Below, piece by piece: positions 55,157 to 64,000 of a DNA stretch of 64,000 nucleotides. The stretch is from contig CBDCJX010000011.1 of NCBI GenBank assembly GCA_965218045.1, forward strand, positions 372,001 through 436,000. The letters are read 5' to 3'. Position 1 is the stretch's first letter; each line of letters starts with the position of its first letter. A program made the position numbers and the translations under genes. Source of the DNA: CAVRCA01 sp965218045 (GTDB lineage: Bacteria > Pseudomonadota > Alphaproteobacteria > Acetobacterales > Acetobacteraceae). Below the pieces are notes generated by a model, which had not been told where the DNA came from, ran no database searches, and saw only the letters and a list, made by a program, of their open reading frames with translations.

Positions 55157-56662
55157 TCACCCCGTCCGCCCCGGCATTCTATGGCGGAATGCCAGCGCCT
55201 CGGCCACGTCTTGTCGTTGCACCTTGGGAGCACCGGCGAGGTCGGCGATGGTGCGGGCGACCCGCAAGGTTCGGGTGTAGCCGCGTGGCGAGAGGCGCAG
55301 CTTCTCCATCGCCCGCTCGATCAGGTCCTGCGCGTCGGCGGCGACGTCCATCTGGCCCGTGTCGGCCTCGGCATTGCTCGCCGGGCCGTCGTCGCCGTAG
55401 CGGGTGCGCTGCGTCCCGCGCGCCGCGCCGACCCGGGCGGCGACGGTCTCGCTCGCTTCGCCGGCCGGCGCGCGGGAAAGCTCGGCGGCACTCGCCGGCT
55501 GCACCTCCACCGTGAGATCGACCCGGTCGAGCAGCGGCCCGCTGATGCGGTTCTGGTAGTCCTCGCCGCAACGCGGAGCACGGCCGCACTCGCGCTCGGC
55601 ATCGCCGAGAAAACCGCAGCGACACGGGTTCATCGCGGCGATGAGCTGGAACCGCGCGGGGTAGGTGACGTGCGCGGTCGCCCGCGAGACCGTGGTGCGA
55701 CCGGTCTCCATCGGCTGGCGCAGCGCCTCCAGCGCCTGCTTGGGAAATTCCGGCAGCTCGTCGAGGAACAGCACGCCGCGATGCGCCAGCGACACCTCGC
55801 CCGGCTTGGCCCGCTGGCCGCCGCCGGTGAGCGCCGCCTGCGAGGCGCTGTGGTGCGGCTCGCGAAACGGCGGGCGCATCACCAGCCGGCCGCCATCGAG
55901 CATGCCGGCGACCGAGTGGATCATGCTCACCTCCAGCGCCTCGCGCGGGGTGAGGTCGGGCAACAGGCCGGGCAGGCGCGCCGCCAGCATCGATTTCCCC
56001 GCGCCGGGCGGGCCGACCAGCAGCAGGTTGTGGCCACCCGCGGCGGCGACCTCCAGCGCGCGGCGGGCGGTTTCCATCCCTTTCACCTCGGCGAGGTCGG
56101 GCACGGCGCCGGCTTCGGCGACGCCCGCCGGGTCCGGCGGGGTGAGCACCTGGCTGCCGCGAAAATGGTTGATCAAGGACAGCAGGTCACAGGGTGCCAG
56201 CACTTCGATGCGGCCGGCCCAAGCCGCCTCGCCGCCCTGCGCCGACGGGCAGATCAGCCCGAGATCGCGGCTCGACGCGCCGATCGCCGCCGGCAGCACG
56301 CCCGCCACCGGGTTGAGCGACCCGTCAAGCGACAGCTCGCCAAGCGCCGCGAACCCGCCGATCTCCTCGCGCGGCAACACCTCCATCGCCGCCAGCACCG
56401 CGAGCGCGATCGGCAGGTCGAAATGGCTGCCCTCCTTCAGCAGGTCCGCCGGTGCCAGGTTGATCAGCACCCGTTTTGGCGGCAGGGCGAGCCCCATCGC
56501 GGTCAGCGCCGCCCGCACCCGCTCGCGCGCCTCCGCCACCGCCTTGTCCGGCAGCCCGACGACGAGGAAGGCGGGCAATCCGGACGAGATCTGCACCTGC
56601 ACCTCGACCGGCACCGCTTTGATGCCGGAGAAGGCGAAACACTGGATTCGAGAGATGGTCAT
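55157..56662 (-). CDS. comM: YifB/ComM family Mg-chelatase-like AAA ATPase
   Basis: 501 residues. ComM is a branch-migration helicase that helps integrate incoming DNA during natural transformation. An N-terminal Lon-protease-like domain (SSGLPAFLVVGLPDKAVAEARERVRAAL) is followed by the ChlI-type AAA core: Walker A GPPGAGKS, MIHSVAGML, Walker B VLFLDELPEFP and a C-terminal Mg_chelatase_C domain with SPRGYTRTLRVARTIADL. ATG 56662 (MTISRIQCFAF) is the family start; the longer open frame to 57409 shadows the deacetylase. Confidence 0.95.
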   Translation of the reverse strand: MTISRIQCFAFSGIKAVPVEVQVQISSGLPAFLVVGLPDKAVAEARERVRAALTAMGLALPPKRVLINLAPADLLKEGSHFDLPIALAVLAAMEVLPREEIGGFAALGELSLDGSLNPVAGVLPAAIGASSRDLGLICPSAQGGEAAWAGRIEVLAPCDLLSLINHFRGSQVLTPPDPAGVAEAGAVPDLAEVKGMETARRALEVAAAGGHNLLLVGPPGAGKSMLAARLPGLLPDLTPREALEVSMIHSVAGMLDGGRLVMRPPFREPHHSASQAALTGGGQRAKPGEVSLAHRGVLFLDELPEFPKQALEALRQPMETGRTTVSRATAHVTYPARFQLIAAMNPCRCGFLGDAERECGRAPRCGEDYQNRISGPLLDRVDLTVEVQPASAAELSRAPAGEASETVAARVGAARGTQRTRYGDDGPASNAEADTGQMDVAADAQDLIERAMEKLRLSPRGYTRTLRVARTIADLAGAPKVQRQDVAEALAFRHRMPGRTG

Positions 56663-56733
56663 CGTGACCTGCGCGGTTTCGCCGCACCCTACGATGGCGC
56701 AGATTACGATATCGTTCCTGCGCGGGTCGCGAC

Positions 56734-57768
56734 CTAGGCCGAGGCGAACGCGCCGATGAAGCGTTCCAGCAGGGTTCGGAGCAGCGCGACGTTGTAGCCG
56801 CCCTCCTGCACGAGGGCGGTCGGCAGGCGGAGTTCGCCGATGGCCGCGCCGGCGCGGGTAAAACCGTCCTCGGTCACCGCGAGCGCGTTGAGCGGCTCGT
56901 CCTTCGAGGCGTCGAAGCCGAGGCTCACCACCAGCGCGTCGGCGCCGAACCGGCGGATCGCGCCGAGTCCGTGGGTCACCGCCGCCAGCCAGCCCGCATC
57001 GTCGGTGCCCAACGCCAGCGGCAGGTTGAGCGTGCAACCGGCGCCAACCCCCGCGCCGCGCTCGTCGGCCCGGCCGGTGAACCACGGGTAATAGTGGTCG
57101 GGGTCGCCGTGCACCGAGACGAACAGCACGTCGTCGCGGTCCCAGAAGATGCCCTGCGTGCCGTTGCCGTGATGGCTGTCGATGTCGAGGACCGCGACCC
57201 GCCGCGCGCCGGCCAACCGCAGCCGCTCCGCCGCGAGGGCCGCGTTGTTGACGTAGCAATGCCCGCCTGCCCGGGCGCGATAGGCGTGATGACCCGGCGG
57301 TCGGGCGAGCGCGTAGGCCGAGCGGCCGGCGACCGCTTCCTCGGCGGCGGCCAGCGCGCCGGAGGCCGCCGCGAGGATCGCCTCCCAGCTTCCCGCGCCG
57401 ATCGGGCACGAGGCGTCGGCGGTATACCAGCCGGCCTGACCGGTGATGCCGGCGGGGCAGTGGGCGCCGTGCGCGTGCATCTCGGCCGAAGGATGGCTGG
57501 AGGCGACGATCTCCGGGCCGGCCCCGCCTTGCGCGACCCAGGCGGCGTGACCGTGCTCCAGGAACCCGAGATAGCCCGGGTCATGGACCGCGCCGAGCGC
57601 CGCCCGATCCGCCGTCGGCGGTCGGGTGATCTCCAGACCGAGTGTCTCGCAGGCGGACAACAGCGCCTCGGCGCGGGCGGGGACTTCGAAGTTGTCCCGC
57701 ATCTGCCCGCGTTGCAGGAAGAAGCGTGGCGTGTGCGACAACTGCGCCGGGTTCCAGAAAGCCTTCAT
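56734..57768 (-). CDS. histone deacetylase family protein (acetylpolyamine amidohydrolase-like)
   Basis: 344 residues. Zinc hydrolase of the arginase/deacetylase fold: ARPPGHHAYRARAGGHCYVNNAALAAERL (active-site His pair) and VLDIDSHHGNGTQGIFWDRDDV (zinc ligands Asp and His), then SLGFDASKDEP with the third Asp. MKAFWNPAQLSHTPRFFLQRGQM at the start is typical of bacterial acetylpolyamine deacetylases, so polyamine deacetylation is more likely than protein deacetylation. ATG 57768 fits that start. Confidence 0.92.
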   Translation of the reverse strand: MKAFWNPAQLSHTPRFFLQRGQMRDNFEVPARAEALLSACETLGLEITRPPTADRAALGAVHDPGYLGFLEHGHAAWVAQGGAGPEIVASSHPSAEMHAHGAHCPAGITGQAGWYTADASCPIGAGSWEAILAAASGALAAAEEAVAGRSAYALARPPGHHAYRARAGGHCYVNNAALAAERLRLAGARRVAVLDIDSHHGNGTQGIFWDRDDVLFVSVHGDPDHYYPWFTGRADERGAGVGAGCTLNLPLALGTDDAGWLAAVTHGLGAIRRFGADALVVSLGFDASKDEPLNALAVTEDGFTRAGAAIGELRLPTALVQEGGYNVALLRTLLERFIGAFASA

Positions 57769-57778
57769 CGCACCTCGA

Positions 57779-58909
57779 TCAGCCAATCGGTCGCGCGGCC
57801 GGCAGCGGTCCGGCCGAGCGCGCCGCAACCCGCCGGCCCCAACGCCGCGCCGGGCGTTCCACCCAGCGATAGCTCAGCAGCGACAGCGCCAGGACCACCC
57901 CGAGCAGGCCGGTGTCCCACAGGACGATACCCCTTGTATCCAGCATGAGCGGCTCCCGAACCCAGTTGGACAACTGCACCACGACCCAGTGGACCAGGTA
58001 GATCGAATACGAGATCTCGCCCAGGAAAACCGCCGGCCGGGTCGCGAGGGCGCGCGTGATCAAGCCCCGCTCCTGCGCGGCAAGCAGCACGATCGCCGCG
58101 ATGGGAAACAGCGCCAGGAAAATCAGGCCGTCGACCAGCAGGCAAACCAGGAGCAAGCCGAGGACGCCGCGCTCGACCAGCTTCGGCCACGATCGCAGGC
58201 CATTCGCCCGGGCGCGGAACAGCAGGCAGCCGCAGGCGAACTCGCAGCCCATCCGAAGCATGCCGGGCACGCCCTGGACCTGCGGCTGGTCGACTCCCTT
58301 CAGCAGCAGGGCGGCGATGAAGGCGACCAGCGCGCCGCCGGCGAGCAGCAGCGGCACGAGCCGCGAGCGCCAGTGCTGGGTCGCCACCATGAAGGCGGGA
58401 AACAGCAGATAGGCCATCCATTCGGCGCTGAGCGACCAAGCCGGCGAGTTCCAGCATGTCGGCAGCCAATGCACCCAGTTCTGCACCAGCAGCAACGAGG
58501 CGACGAAGGAGCTGGCCCCGAACCGCTGCTCAGCCAGCGGATAGTCGGACGCGAAATCCGGCAGCGCGATTACCGCCAACGCCAGCACCAGCAGCATGAA
58601 CAGGTGCAGCGGATAGATGCGCGCGATGCGGACACGTAGAAAGGCGAGGTATTGCCGAACGTCGTAGGGGTCCATGCGATCGGCATAGACGTGCGACAGG
58701 ATGAACCCGCTGAGCACGAAGAACACGTCGACCCCAAGATCGCCGTGCCTGACGATCGGGATGGTGCTGCCGAGCTCGAGATGGAACAGCACGACCCAAA
58801 CCGCCGCGACACCACGCAGCCCGGTCAGGGCCGGAATGAGGCGAGGTCTAGGCTTGGTCTCCGAGCCCATCGAGACAAGACCCCGCATTGCCGAAAAAAC
58901 TGTAACCAC
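57779..58909 (-). CDS. acyltransferase 3 family membrane protein (OafA/NodX type)
   Basis: 376 residues with about ten membrane helices. The opening LIPALTGLRGVAAVWVVLFHLELGS contains the family RGVAAxWVxLFH block with the catalytic His; GDLGVDVFFVLSGFILSHVY and SPAWSLSAEWMAYLLFP are the other family signatures. Such proteins O-acetylate or otherwise acylate surface polysaccharides. It lies 10 bp upstream of the deacetylase gene, in the same direction. Confidence 0.92.
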   Translation of the reverse strand: MVTVFSAMRGLVSMGSETKPRPRLIPALTGLRGVAAVWVVLFHLELGSTIPIVRHGDLGVDVFFVLSGFILSHVYADRMDPYDVRQYLAFLRVRIARIYPLHLFMLLVLALAVIALPDFASDYPLAEQRFGASSFVASLLLVQNWVHWLPTCWNSPAWSLSAEWMAYLLFPAFMVATQHWRSRLVPLLLAGGALVAFIAALLLKGVDQPQVQGVPGMLRMGCEFACGCLLFRARANGLRSWPKLVERGVLGLLLVCLLVDGLIFLALFPIAAIVLLAAQERGLITRALATRPAVFLGEISYSIYLVHWVVVQLSNWVREPLMLDTRGIVLWDTGLLGVVLALSLLSYRWVERPARRWGRRVAARSAGPLPAARPIG

Positions 58910-59053
58910 GGTCGGCTAACCGTGCCTGCTGCTGCTGTAGGGCCCGGCGCCGCAGCACGCCAACCTTGTCCCACGAGATCACTAAGACTTCATAAAACGC
59001 GTCTCCGGCGAGGAGACGGCGCGGCCGTGTGTGCCAGATCCGGCGCCAAACGC

Positions 59054-59350
59054 TCAGATTTGCGCGCAACCTTGGTCGGCCCATTGCTGCAGTCGGCGGC
59101 TCGCCTCCTCCAGCTCGGCGAGCCGGCCTTGCACGGTGCCGAGACGGTCCTGCAACCCGGGGAAACCTGCTTGCAACACGCCGACGCCGCCCGGCAGTCG
59201 GTCGAGCCGGTCTCTCCAGGTGGCTACGGCCCGGCGGTGCTCACCCAACACGGCGTTGAGGCGGGCGAGGGAGGCGGCGGGGCTCGCCGCGTCCGCCATC
59301 GGCGCGGATCGCGATGGGGACGCGATGATTTCGGCGGTGATCTCGCGCAC
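59054..59350 (-). CDS. hypothetical protein with coiled-coil C-terminus
   Basis: 98 residues, no family recognised. The C-terminal half (about 40-95) has heptad-like hydrophobic spacing (LQDRLGTVQGRLAELEEASR) predicting a short coiled coil. The start MREITAEIIASP lies upstream of a DUF3429 gene and downstream of the acyltransferase in convergent/tandem leftward orientation. Could be a genuine small protein or a chance frame in GC-rich DNA. Confidence 0.45.
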   Translation of the reverse strand: MREITAEIIASPSRSAPMADAASPAASLARLNAVLGEHRRAVATWRDRLDRLPGGVGVLQAGFPGLQDRLGTVQGRLAELEEASRRLQQWADQGCAQI

Positions 59351-59417
59351 TGAAGGATATCCGGTTGGTTTACATACCCTTAATAAAGCACAAAAACAAC
59401 CCTGAGGCGAGTTTTAC

Positions 59418-59903
59418 TTAGTAGTTGAGACTCTGCCCCAGCAGGCGGAGTGTCATCACGGTGATCAGCATGGCGACCACCACGACGGTGAGCGCCCAGC
59501 GCAGCACCAGATAGCCGCGCGGCGCCATACCGAGGCTGTCCGTCCGCTGTTCCACCAGGGCAACCGCGAGAAAGCCGACGATCAGCAGCAACAGCCCGGA
59601 CCAGGGTGCGAGGATGAAGGGCAGCAGCACCGCCAACCACCCGGCGAGCGCCGGCAGCACGCCGAGCAGCAGCCGTCCGCGCTCGGCCCGCGCGGAAATC
59701 GGCTCGGGGGCAAGCAGCGCCAAGCCCCAATGTATGCCGCCCAGGAAGGACAGGATCACCGCGCCGTAGGCCAGCAGGGCGATGTTCATCCGATCCGCCT
59801 GGGCCTGATCCGGGCTGAGCGCCATCAGCCCGCAGCCGATGAACGGGATCAACCCGAGGATGCCCAGCAGCACGGCGAGAAACGGTACGTGGCGTGTCAT
59901 CAA
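59418..59903 (-). CDS. DUF3429 family membrane protein
   Basis: 161 residues with four or five helices. FLAVLLGILGLIPFIGCG opens the DUF3429 domain, and YGAVILSFLGGIHWGLAL is its diagnostic motif. The family is found in proteobacterial inner membranes; function is unknown. It is downstream of the GH17-GT2 synthase gene in the same direction, about 75 bp apart. Confidence 0.88.
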   Translation of the reverse strand: MMTRHVPFLAVLLGILGLIPFIGCGLMALSPDQAQADRMNIALLAYGAVILSFLGGIHWGLALLAPEPISARAERGRLLLGVLPALAGWLAVLLPFILAPWSGLLLLIVGFLAVALVEQRTDSLGMAPRGYLVLRWALTVVVVAMLITVMTLRLLGQSLNY

Positions 59904-59977
59904 GCGCCGGCGACTCCTCGATCGAGCAGCATGGCGCCAACCTACGGGATGAAGCCGCCGAAGCCGAGCCGGTTACG

Positions 59978-62671
59978 TCAGTCGCCCGCGCCGGTTCGCG
60001 CCGCGATGGCGGCGGACTGGCTTGGCAGGGCCATCGGCACGGTCGCGACCGGCACCGCCAGCGCGGCGCGGCGCGGCGCCGGCCACGCGGCCACCAGGGA
60101 GGTGCCGACCGCGGCGAGATAGGGCAGCGACTGGCTGAACAGCACGACGCACCACAGGGTCGATTCCCAGGTCGCTAGCCGGTGCGCCACGGCGACACCG
60201 ATCAGCGCCGTCCAGGTGAGGCCGAGCAGCACCAACTCCTCGCTCGCCATCACCAGGCCCTGCACCAGCGCGGGCGCGTTGTTCATCTTGCGGGTGCGCA
60301 GGAACGGCGCGCTGCGGATCACCAGCCCTTTCCACACCGCCTTGCCGATGGTGTGGCTGAGGGCGAGGCCGGTGACCGCCGCGCCCAGCCGGTCGGCCAT
60401 GCCGCAGGGCACCCGGTGGCGATACAGCAGCAGCAGTTGCGCCAGCTTGCAGACGAACAGGCCGATCGAGGGCAGCATGAACAGCACGATCGGGAATTCG
60501 AAACGCATCGGCGCGACGATCAGGCCGATCGACCACACCAGGCCCATCAGCAGGAAGGCCAGCCCCAACGCATCGCCCACCCAAGGCAGCCAGCCGGTTA
60601 CGAAGTGCCAGCGCTGACCGCGCGTGAGCTCGCGGCAAAACGGCGACAGCAGCGCGTCGGCATGGGCGCGGCAGATCTGCGTCGCGCCATAGGCCCAGCG
60701 GAAGCGCTGCTTGCGCAACGCGGCGAAGTCGTCGGGCATCACGCCGCGGCCGAAGCTGCGGCTGGCGTAGAGCGCCTGCCAGCCCTGGCGGAACAGCCGC
60801 AGGCCGAGCTCGGCGTCCTCGGTGATGGTCCACTCCGACCAGCCGCCGCCCTGCTCCAGCGCGGTCCGCCGGACCAGGGTCATGGTGCCGTGCTGGATGA
60901 TGGCGTTGCGTTCGTTGCGGGTCACCATGCCGAGGTGGAAGAACCCGGCGTACTCCCAGAACATCAGCCGCTTGAACAGCGAGCCCTGGTTGTCGCGGTA
61001 GTCCTGCGGCGACTGCACGAAGCCGACGCGCGGATCGGCGAAGCCCGGCACCATGCAACGCAGCCAGTCCGGCGCGACCACATAGTCGCTGTCGAGCACG
61101 CCGATGATCTCGGCATCCGGCGCGGTCTGTTGCCGGGCGAAGTTGAGCGCGCCCGCCTTGAAGCCGGGCCACTTGCCGAGATGGAAGAAGCGGAACCGCT
61201 CGCCAAGCCGGGCGCAATGCTCGGCCACCGGCTCCCACAGGGCGGGGTCGATCGTGTTGTTGTCGATCACCAGCACCTCGAAGTCCGGGTAGTCGAGCTC
61301 GGCCAGCGCGTCGAGCGTCTGGCGCACCATCTGCGGCGGCTCGTTGCAGATCGGCACGTGGATCGACACTTTCGGCAGAGGCGCGCCCGGCGGCGCCGGC
61401 ATCGGCTCGTAGCGGCGGCGCCACACCCGACCCCACACCGTCTCGGCCAGCTCGAAGCTGTCGGCGAGCAGCAGCAGCAACAACATCGCCTGCCCGGCGG
61501 CAAGCAGGCCCCACACCAGGGCGGCGAACCCGCTGAGGTATTTGCCGCTCATCGCCAGCAGCACGCAGGCGAGCGTGGCGACGAAGCCTTGCGCCAGCAA
61601 CGCCACCAGCAGCTTGCCCGGCAGGCGGATATCCGGCCGACGCGACAGCAGCAGCCCGGCGAGCAGGGTCGCCAGGGTGGCGCCGGCACCGGCCCAGGCC
61701 GGCCAGAACGGGGTTTCGACCACCGGCCCGGTCATCGCCCATTTGGCGTGCCGGTCGAGGTCCATGATGCCCCAGTAGCCGGCGGCGCGGCCTTCGAAAC
61801 TGGTCTTCCACGGCTGGTCGAACGCCTCGATCACGAAGTAATCAAGGCCGCGCTGTCGGGCGACATTGAGGAAGCTGCGCAGAAAGAACGCCTGGTTGAT
61901 CCGGCTGGCCCGCGCCGCGCCAATGTTCACACCGTTCGATGGCCAGCCGACCTCGCCGATGACGATGTGCTTGTCGGGAAAGGCCGCCTGCACCTGATTG
62001 TATTTCTTCAGGATGTAGTCGACCGACTGGTCGACCGGCAGGCCCTCCCAGTAGGGCAGGAGGTGGATGGTGATGTAGTCCACCGCGCGCGCCAGCTCGG
62101 GATGGGCGAGCCAGACATGCCACGGCTCGGCGGTCGAGACCGGGACGCGAACCGCGCGCCTGACCGCCGCGATGTCGGTGACGAGCTGGGCGGCGGTGAC
62201 ATCGCCACGCAGCACTGCCTCGTTGCCGACCAGCACCCGCTCGACGTTGCGGTGCGCGCGGGCGGTCGCGGCGAGGCGCTGCAACTCGGCGGCGTTGGCT
62301 TGCGGGTCGCGGCCGAGCCAGGCACCCAGGGTGATGCGGATCGGCAGGTCGGCGGCCAGTCGAGGGATATCGCCAAGCACCCCCTGCACGGTATAGGTGC
62401 GCACCCGCCGGCTCAGCACGGCGACCTGCGAAAGGTCGGCGCGGATCTGTTCGCGGCTCGGATAGCTGCCCTGCTCGGGGCTTTCGCCGCGCCGGAACGG
62501 CGAGAAGGCGAGGCCGGCGATCTCGCCGCGATAGTCCGGCGCCGGTGCCGGACGCTCGGCGGCCGTCCACAGGCCGAGGCACACCAAGGCGGCGATCAGC
62601 AACGCGAACACCGTCGTCGGGTGCAGGGCCGAGCGGCGGAGCGGCCGGGGCGGCAAGGCGTTCCTTGTCAT
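59978..62671 (-). CDS. GH17-GT2 fusion, membrane beta-glucan synthase
   Basis: 897 residues. An N-terminal helix is followed by a GH17 beta-1,3-glucanase-like domain (about 50-310) with both catalytic residues, E151 (VGNEAVL) and E240 (IGEVGWPSNG). Then come membrane helices (about 325-410), a processive GT2 domain (430-660) with DSD (527-529), TED (617-619) and QRFRW (655-659), and C-terminal helices. This architecture matches the NdvB-type enzymes that make cyclic beta-1,3-glucans in Pseudomonas, in which GH17 acts as transglycosylase. ATG 62671 was chosen at the first membrane helix; the frame opens much further upstream. Confidence 0.93.
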   Translation of the reverse strand: MTRNALPPRPLRRSALHPTTVFALLIAALVCLGLWTAAERPAPAPDYRGEIAGLAFSPFRRGESPEQGSYPSREQIRADLSQVAVLSRRVRTYTVQGVLGDIPRLAADLPIRITLGAWLGRDPQANAAELQRLAATARAHRNVERVLVGNEAVLRGDVTAAQLVTDIAAVRRAVRVPVSTAEPWHVWLAHPELARAVDYITIHLLPYWEGLPVDQSVDYILKKYNQVQAAFPDKHIVIGEVGWPSNGVNIGAARASRINQAFFLRSFLNVARQRGLDYFVIEAFDQPWKTSFEGRAAGYWGIMDLDRHAKWAMTGPVVETPFWPAWAGAGATLATLLAGLLLSRRPDIRLPGKLLVALLAQGFVATLACVLLAMSGKYLSGFAALVWGLLAAGQAMLLLLLLADSFELAETVWGRVWRRRYEPMPAPPGAPLPKVSIHVPICNEPPQMVRQTLDALAELDYPDFEVLVIDNNTIDPALWEPVAEHCARLGERFRFFHLGKWPGFKAGALNFARQQTAPDAEIIGVLDSDYVVAPDWLRCMVPGFADPRVGFVQSPQDYRDNQGSLFKRLMFWEYAGFFHLGMVTRNERNAIIQHGTMTLVRRTALEQGGGWSEWTITEDAELGLRLFRQGWQALYASRSFGRGVMPDDFAALRKQRFRWAYGATQICRAHADALLSPFCRELTRGQRWHFVTGWLPWVGDALGLAFLLMGLVWSIGLIVAPMRFEFPIVLFMLPSIGLFVCKLAQLLLLYRHRVPCGMADRLGAAVTGLALSHTIGKAVWKGLVIRSAPFLRTRKMNNAPALVQGLVMASEELVLLGLTWTALIGVAVAHRLATWESTLWCVVLFSQSLPYLAAVGTSLVAAWPAPRRAALAVPVATVPMALPSQSAAIAARTGAGD

Positions 62672-62893
62672 GGGATTCTCGTCGAGCTCCGTGCGGGACG
62701 ACCAGCGCCCGTTCCAGGGTAGAAAAGCACCCCAGTGCGGCGCGCCCCCGGCGTGAATATGGCAGAAGCGTGGTTGTGCCAAGAATCGGCACGGCTCTCG
62801 TTTCTTCGTCGCGCCTGTGTTCTCCCGTGCGCCCTGTCCGCGAGCGGAGCAGGCGGTATGCTCAGCCGGCAACGAAAGGTCGTTTGGTTCCGC

Positions 62894-64000
62894 ATGGCAG
62901 CCAGTCTGGAAGTGATCGTTATCCTCCTGCTGATCGCACTGAATGGTGTATTCTCGATGAGCGAGCTCGCGCTCGTCTCGGTGCGACGTGCGCGCTTGGC
63001 GGTGCTGGAGCGCAAGGGCGTGCCGGGTGCCACCACCGCGATCGCGCTGTCCGGGGATCCGCAGCAGTTCCTGCCGACCGTTCAGGTGGGCATCACCCTG
63101 GTCAGCATCGTCTCGGGTGTGTTCGGCGGCGCCCGGCTGGCGGATCGGCTGGCCCACTGGCTGGCGCAGTTCGAGCCGCTGCGGGGCTTTGCCGAGTCGC
63201 TCGCCCTCGCGCTGGTCGTGGTGGTGATCACGTATCTGACCATGGTCGCCGGCGAATTGGTGCCGAAGCAGTTGGCGCTACGCCGGCCGGAGCTGATCGC
63301 CGCCGCGGTGGCCCGGCCGATCGTGTGGCTGGCGCAGGCGGCCGGCCCGGTGGTCTGGGTGCTCAACCGCTCATCCGCCCTGGTGCTTTGGCTGTTCGGA
63401 TTGAGTCGCGCGCCGCGGCAGACCGTGACCGAGGAGGAGCTGAAGGCGTTGCTCGCCGAAGGCGCGCAGGCCGGCGTGCTTGAGATCGAGGAGCGGGACA
63501 TGATCGAGCGCGTGCTGCGCCTGGCCGACAAGCCGGTGCGCGCGATCATGACGCCGCGCACCGAGCTTGCCTGGATCGATCGGACCGATCCGCCGCGCGA
63601 GATCGCCGCCACCTTGAAAGCGGCGCCGCATTCCCGTTTCGTCGTCAGCGAGGGCTCGGTCGACAATGTGGTCGGCGTGGTGCAGGCGAAGGATCTGCTC
63701 GACCGCGTCCTGGGCGGCGGCGAGCTTTCCGTCGCCGCCGCTCTGCGCCAGCCGATGGTGATGCCCGACACCGTCACGGCACTCGACGCGCTGGAGCGGC
63801 TGCGCGCCGATCCGCTCGGCATGGCGCTGGTGATGGACGAGTACGGCAGCTTCGAGGGGGTGGTGACGGCGGCCGACGTGCTGGAGGCGATCGTCGGCGA
63901 CCCGTCGGGAACGGCGCCGGCGCAGTCGACCGGGACCGGCGGCAGCGAGACCCCGCTCAGCTTGGACGGATTGATGCCGGTCGACGAGCTGAAGGCGCGG
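62894..64000 (+). CDS. CNNM/CBS-domain membrane protein (hemolysin-C/YfjD type), 3' end outside window
   Basis: 369 codons are present with no stop before the right edge. An N-terminal DUF21/CNNM membrane domain (ALNGVFSMSELALVSVRRARL; TVQVGITLVSIVSGVFGG; ITYLTMVAGELVPKQLALRRPE) is followed by two CBS motifs (VRAIMTPRTELAWID; GMALVMDEYGSFEGVVTAADVLEAIVGD) that bind nucleotides. A CorC/HlyC-type C-terminal domain is starting at the edge. Family members export Mg2+ or other divalent ions. ATG 62894; the gene diverges from the glucan synthase. Confidence 0.9.
   Translation, partial: MAASLEVIVILLLIALNGVFSMSELALVSVRRARLAVLERKGVPGATTAIALSGDPQQFLPTVQVGITLVSIVSGVFGGARLADRLAHWLAQFEPLRGFAESLALALVVVVITYLTMVAGELVPKQLALRRPELIAAAVARPIVWLAQAAGPVVWVLNRSSALVLWLFGLSRAPRQTVTEEELKALLAEGAQAGVLEIEERDMIERVLRLADKPVRAIMTPRTELAWIDRTDPPREIAATLKAAPHSRFVVSEGSVDNVVGVVQAKDLLDRVLGGGELSVAAALRQPMVMPDTVTALDALERLRADPLGMALVMDEYGSFEGVVTAADVLEAIVGDPSGTAPAQSTGTGGSETPLSLDGLMPVDELKAR

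Noticed and set aside
55157..57409. A single 750-codon gene across comM and the deacetylase
   Set aside because: The upstream half is an out-of-frame shadow of the deacetylase; comM begins at 56662 with its normal first residues.
60182..62722. An 846-codon open frame on the plus strand
   Set aside because: It lies wholly antisense to the GH17-GT2 synthase and has the Arg/His/Gln/Gly-heavy composition typical of an antisense frame in GC-rich DNA.

Overview
The window is GC-rich, densely coding chromosomal DNA from an alphaproteobacterium. The gene mix (lpxB beside a Gfo/Idh/MocA oxidoreductase, a form II CoxL-type molybdoenzyme, dipeptide-type ABC importers, hydroxypyruvate isomerase/GarR, a GH17-GT2 glucan synthase) and the very high third-position GC fit Rhodospirillales, most likely Acetobacteraceae. 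That placement is inference; no rRNA or tRNA gene is present to confirm it.

Layout. 0-3.3 kb is the edge of an exopolysaccharide cluster: end of a membrane protein, WecG-type and GT2 glycosyltransferases, an ExoY-type sugar transferase and GtrA. 3.4-9 kb is a complete dipeptide/nickel-type ABC importer (binding protein, two permeases, two ATPases). 10.3-14.1 kb is a coxSLM-like molybdenum hydroxylase of form II type. 14-25.4 kb holds mostly single metabolic genes: PPOX-fold protein, DadA-like oxidase, GST, a decayed FAD oxidoreductase, a thioredoxin-like gene with an in-frame UGA, RraA-like protein, beta-propeller, Fe-ADH, EAL protein and Bug-type binding protein. 25.4-32.2 kb carries secDF, Gfo/Idh, lpxB, a serine hydrolase and hisI. 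32.3-34.1 kb is a small accessory patch (DUF29, broken DUF2971, Uma2). 34.2-47.3 kb holds rhlE, a tight NUDIX-alaX-sseA-metC operon, an XRE regulator, hyi-garR, an AI-2E-type membrane protein and a second dipeptide-type ABC importer without its own binding protein. 47.3-50.7 kb: SMP-30, gamma-glutamyltransferase, YraN. 50.8-55.1 kb is a lower-GC island: an AAA ATPase-PIN pair and a complete IS1595-family element carrying passenger genes that splits a small gene. 55.2-64 kb returns to core-like genes: comM, deacetylase, acyltransferase, DUF3429, GH17-GT2 synthase and a CNNM/CBS protein running off the end.

Most notable signals: (1) a candidate selenoprotein at 18723-19784 whose only in-frame stop is a UGA at the redox-active position of a thioredoxin fold (W-U-G-C-R), followed at once by a foldable hairpin; (2) a compact ATPase-PIN operon that looks like a defence or toxin module; (3) an IS1595 element with intact terminal repeats, an 8-bp target duplication and three possible cargo genes; (4) two genes broken by internal deletion plus frameshift; (5) a family of nested-palindrome intergenic repeats placed inside operons. 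Many operons use 4-base stop/start overlaps, which decided several GTG/ATG start choices below.
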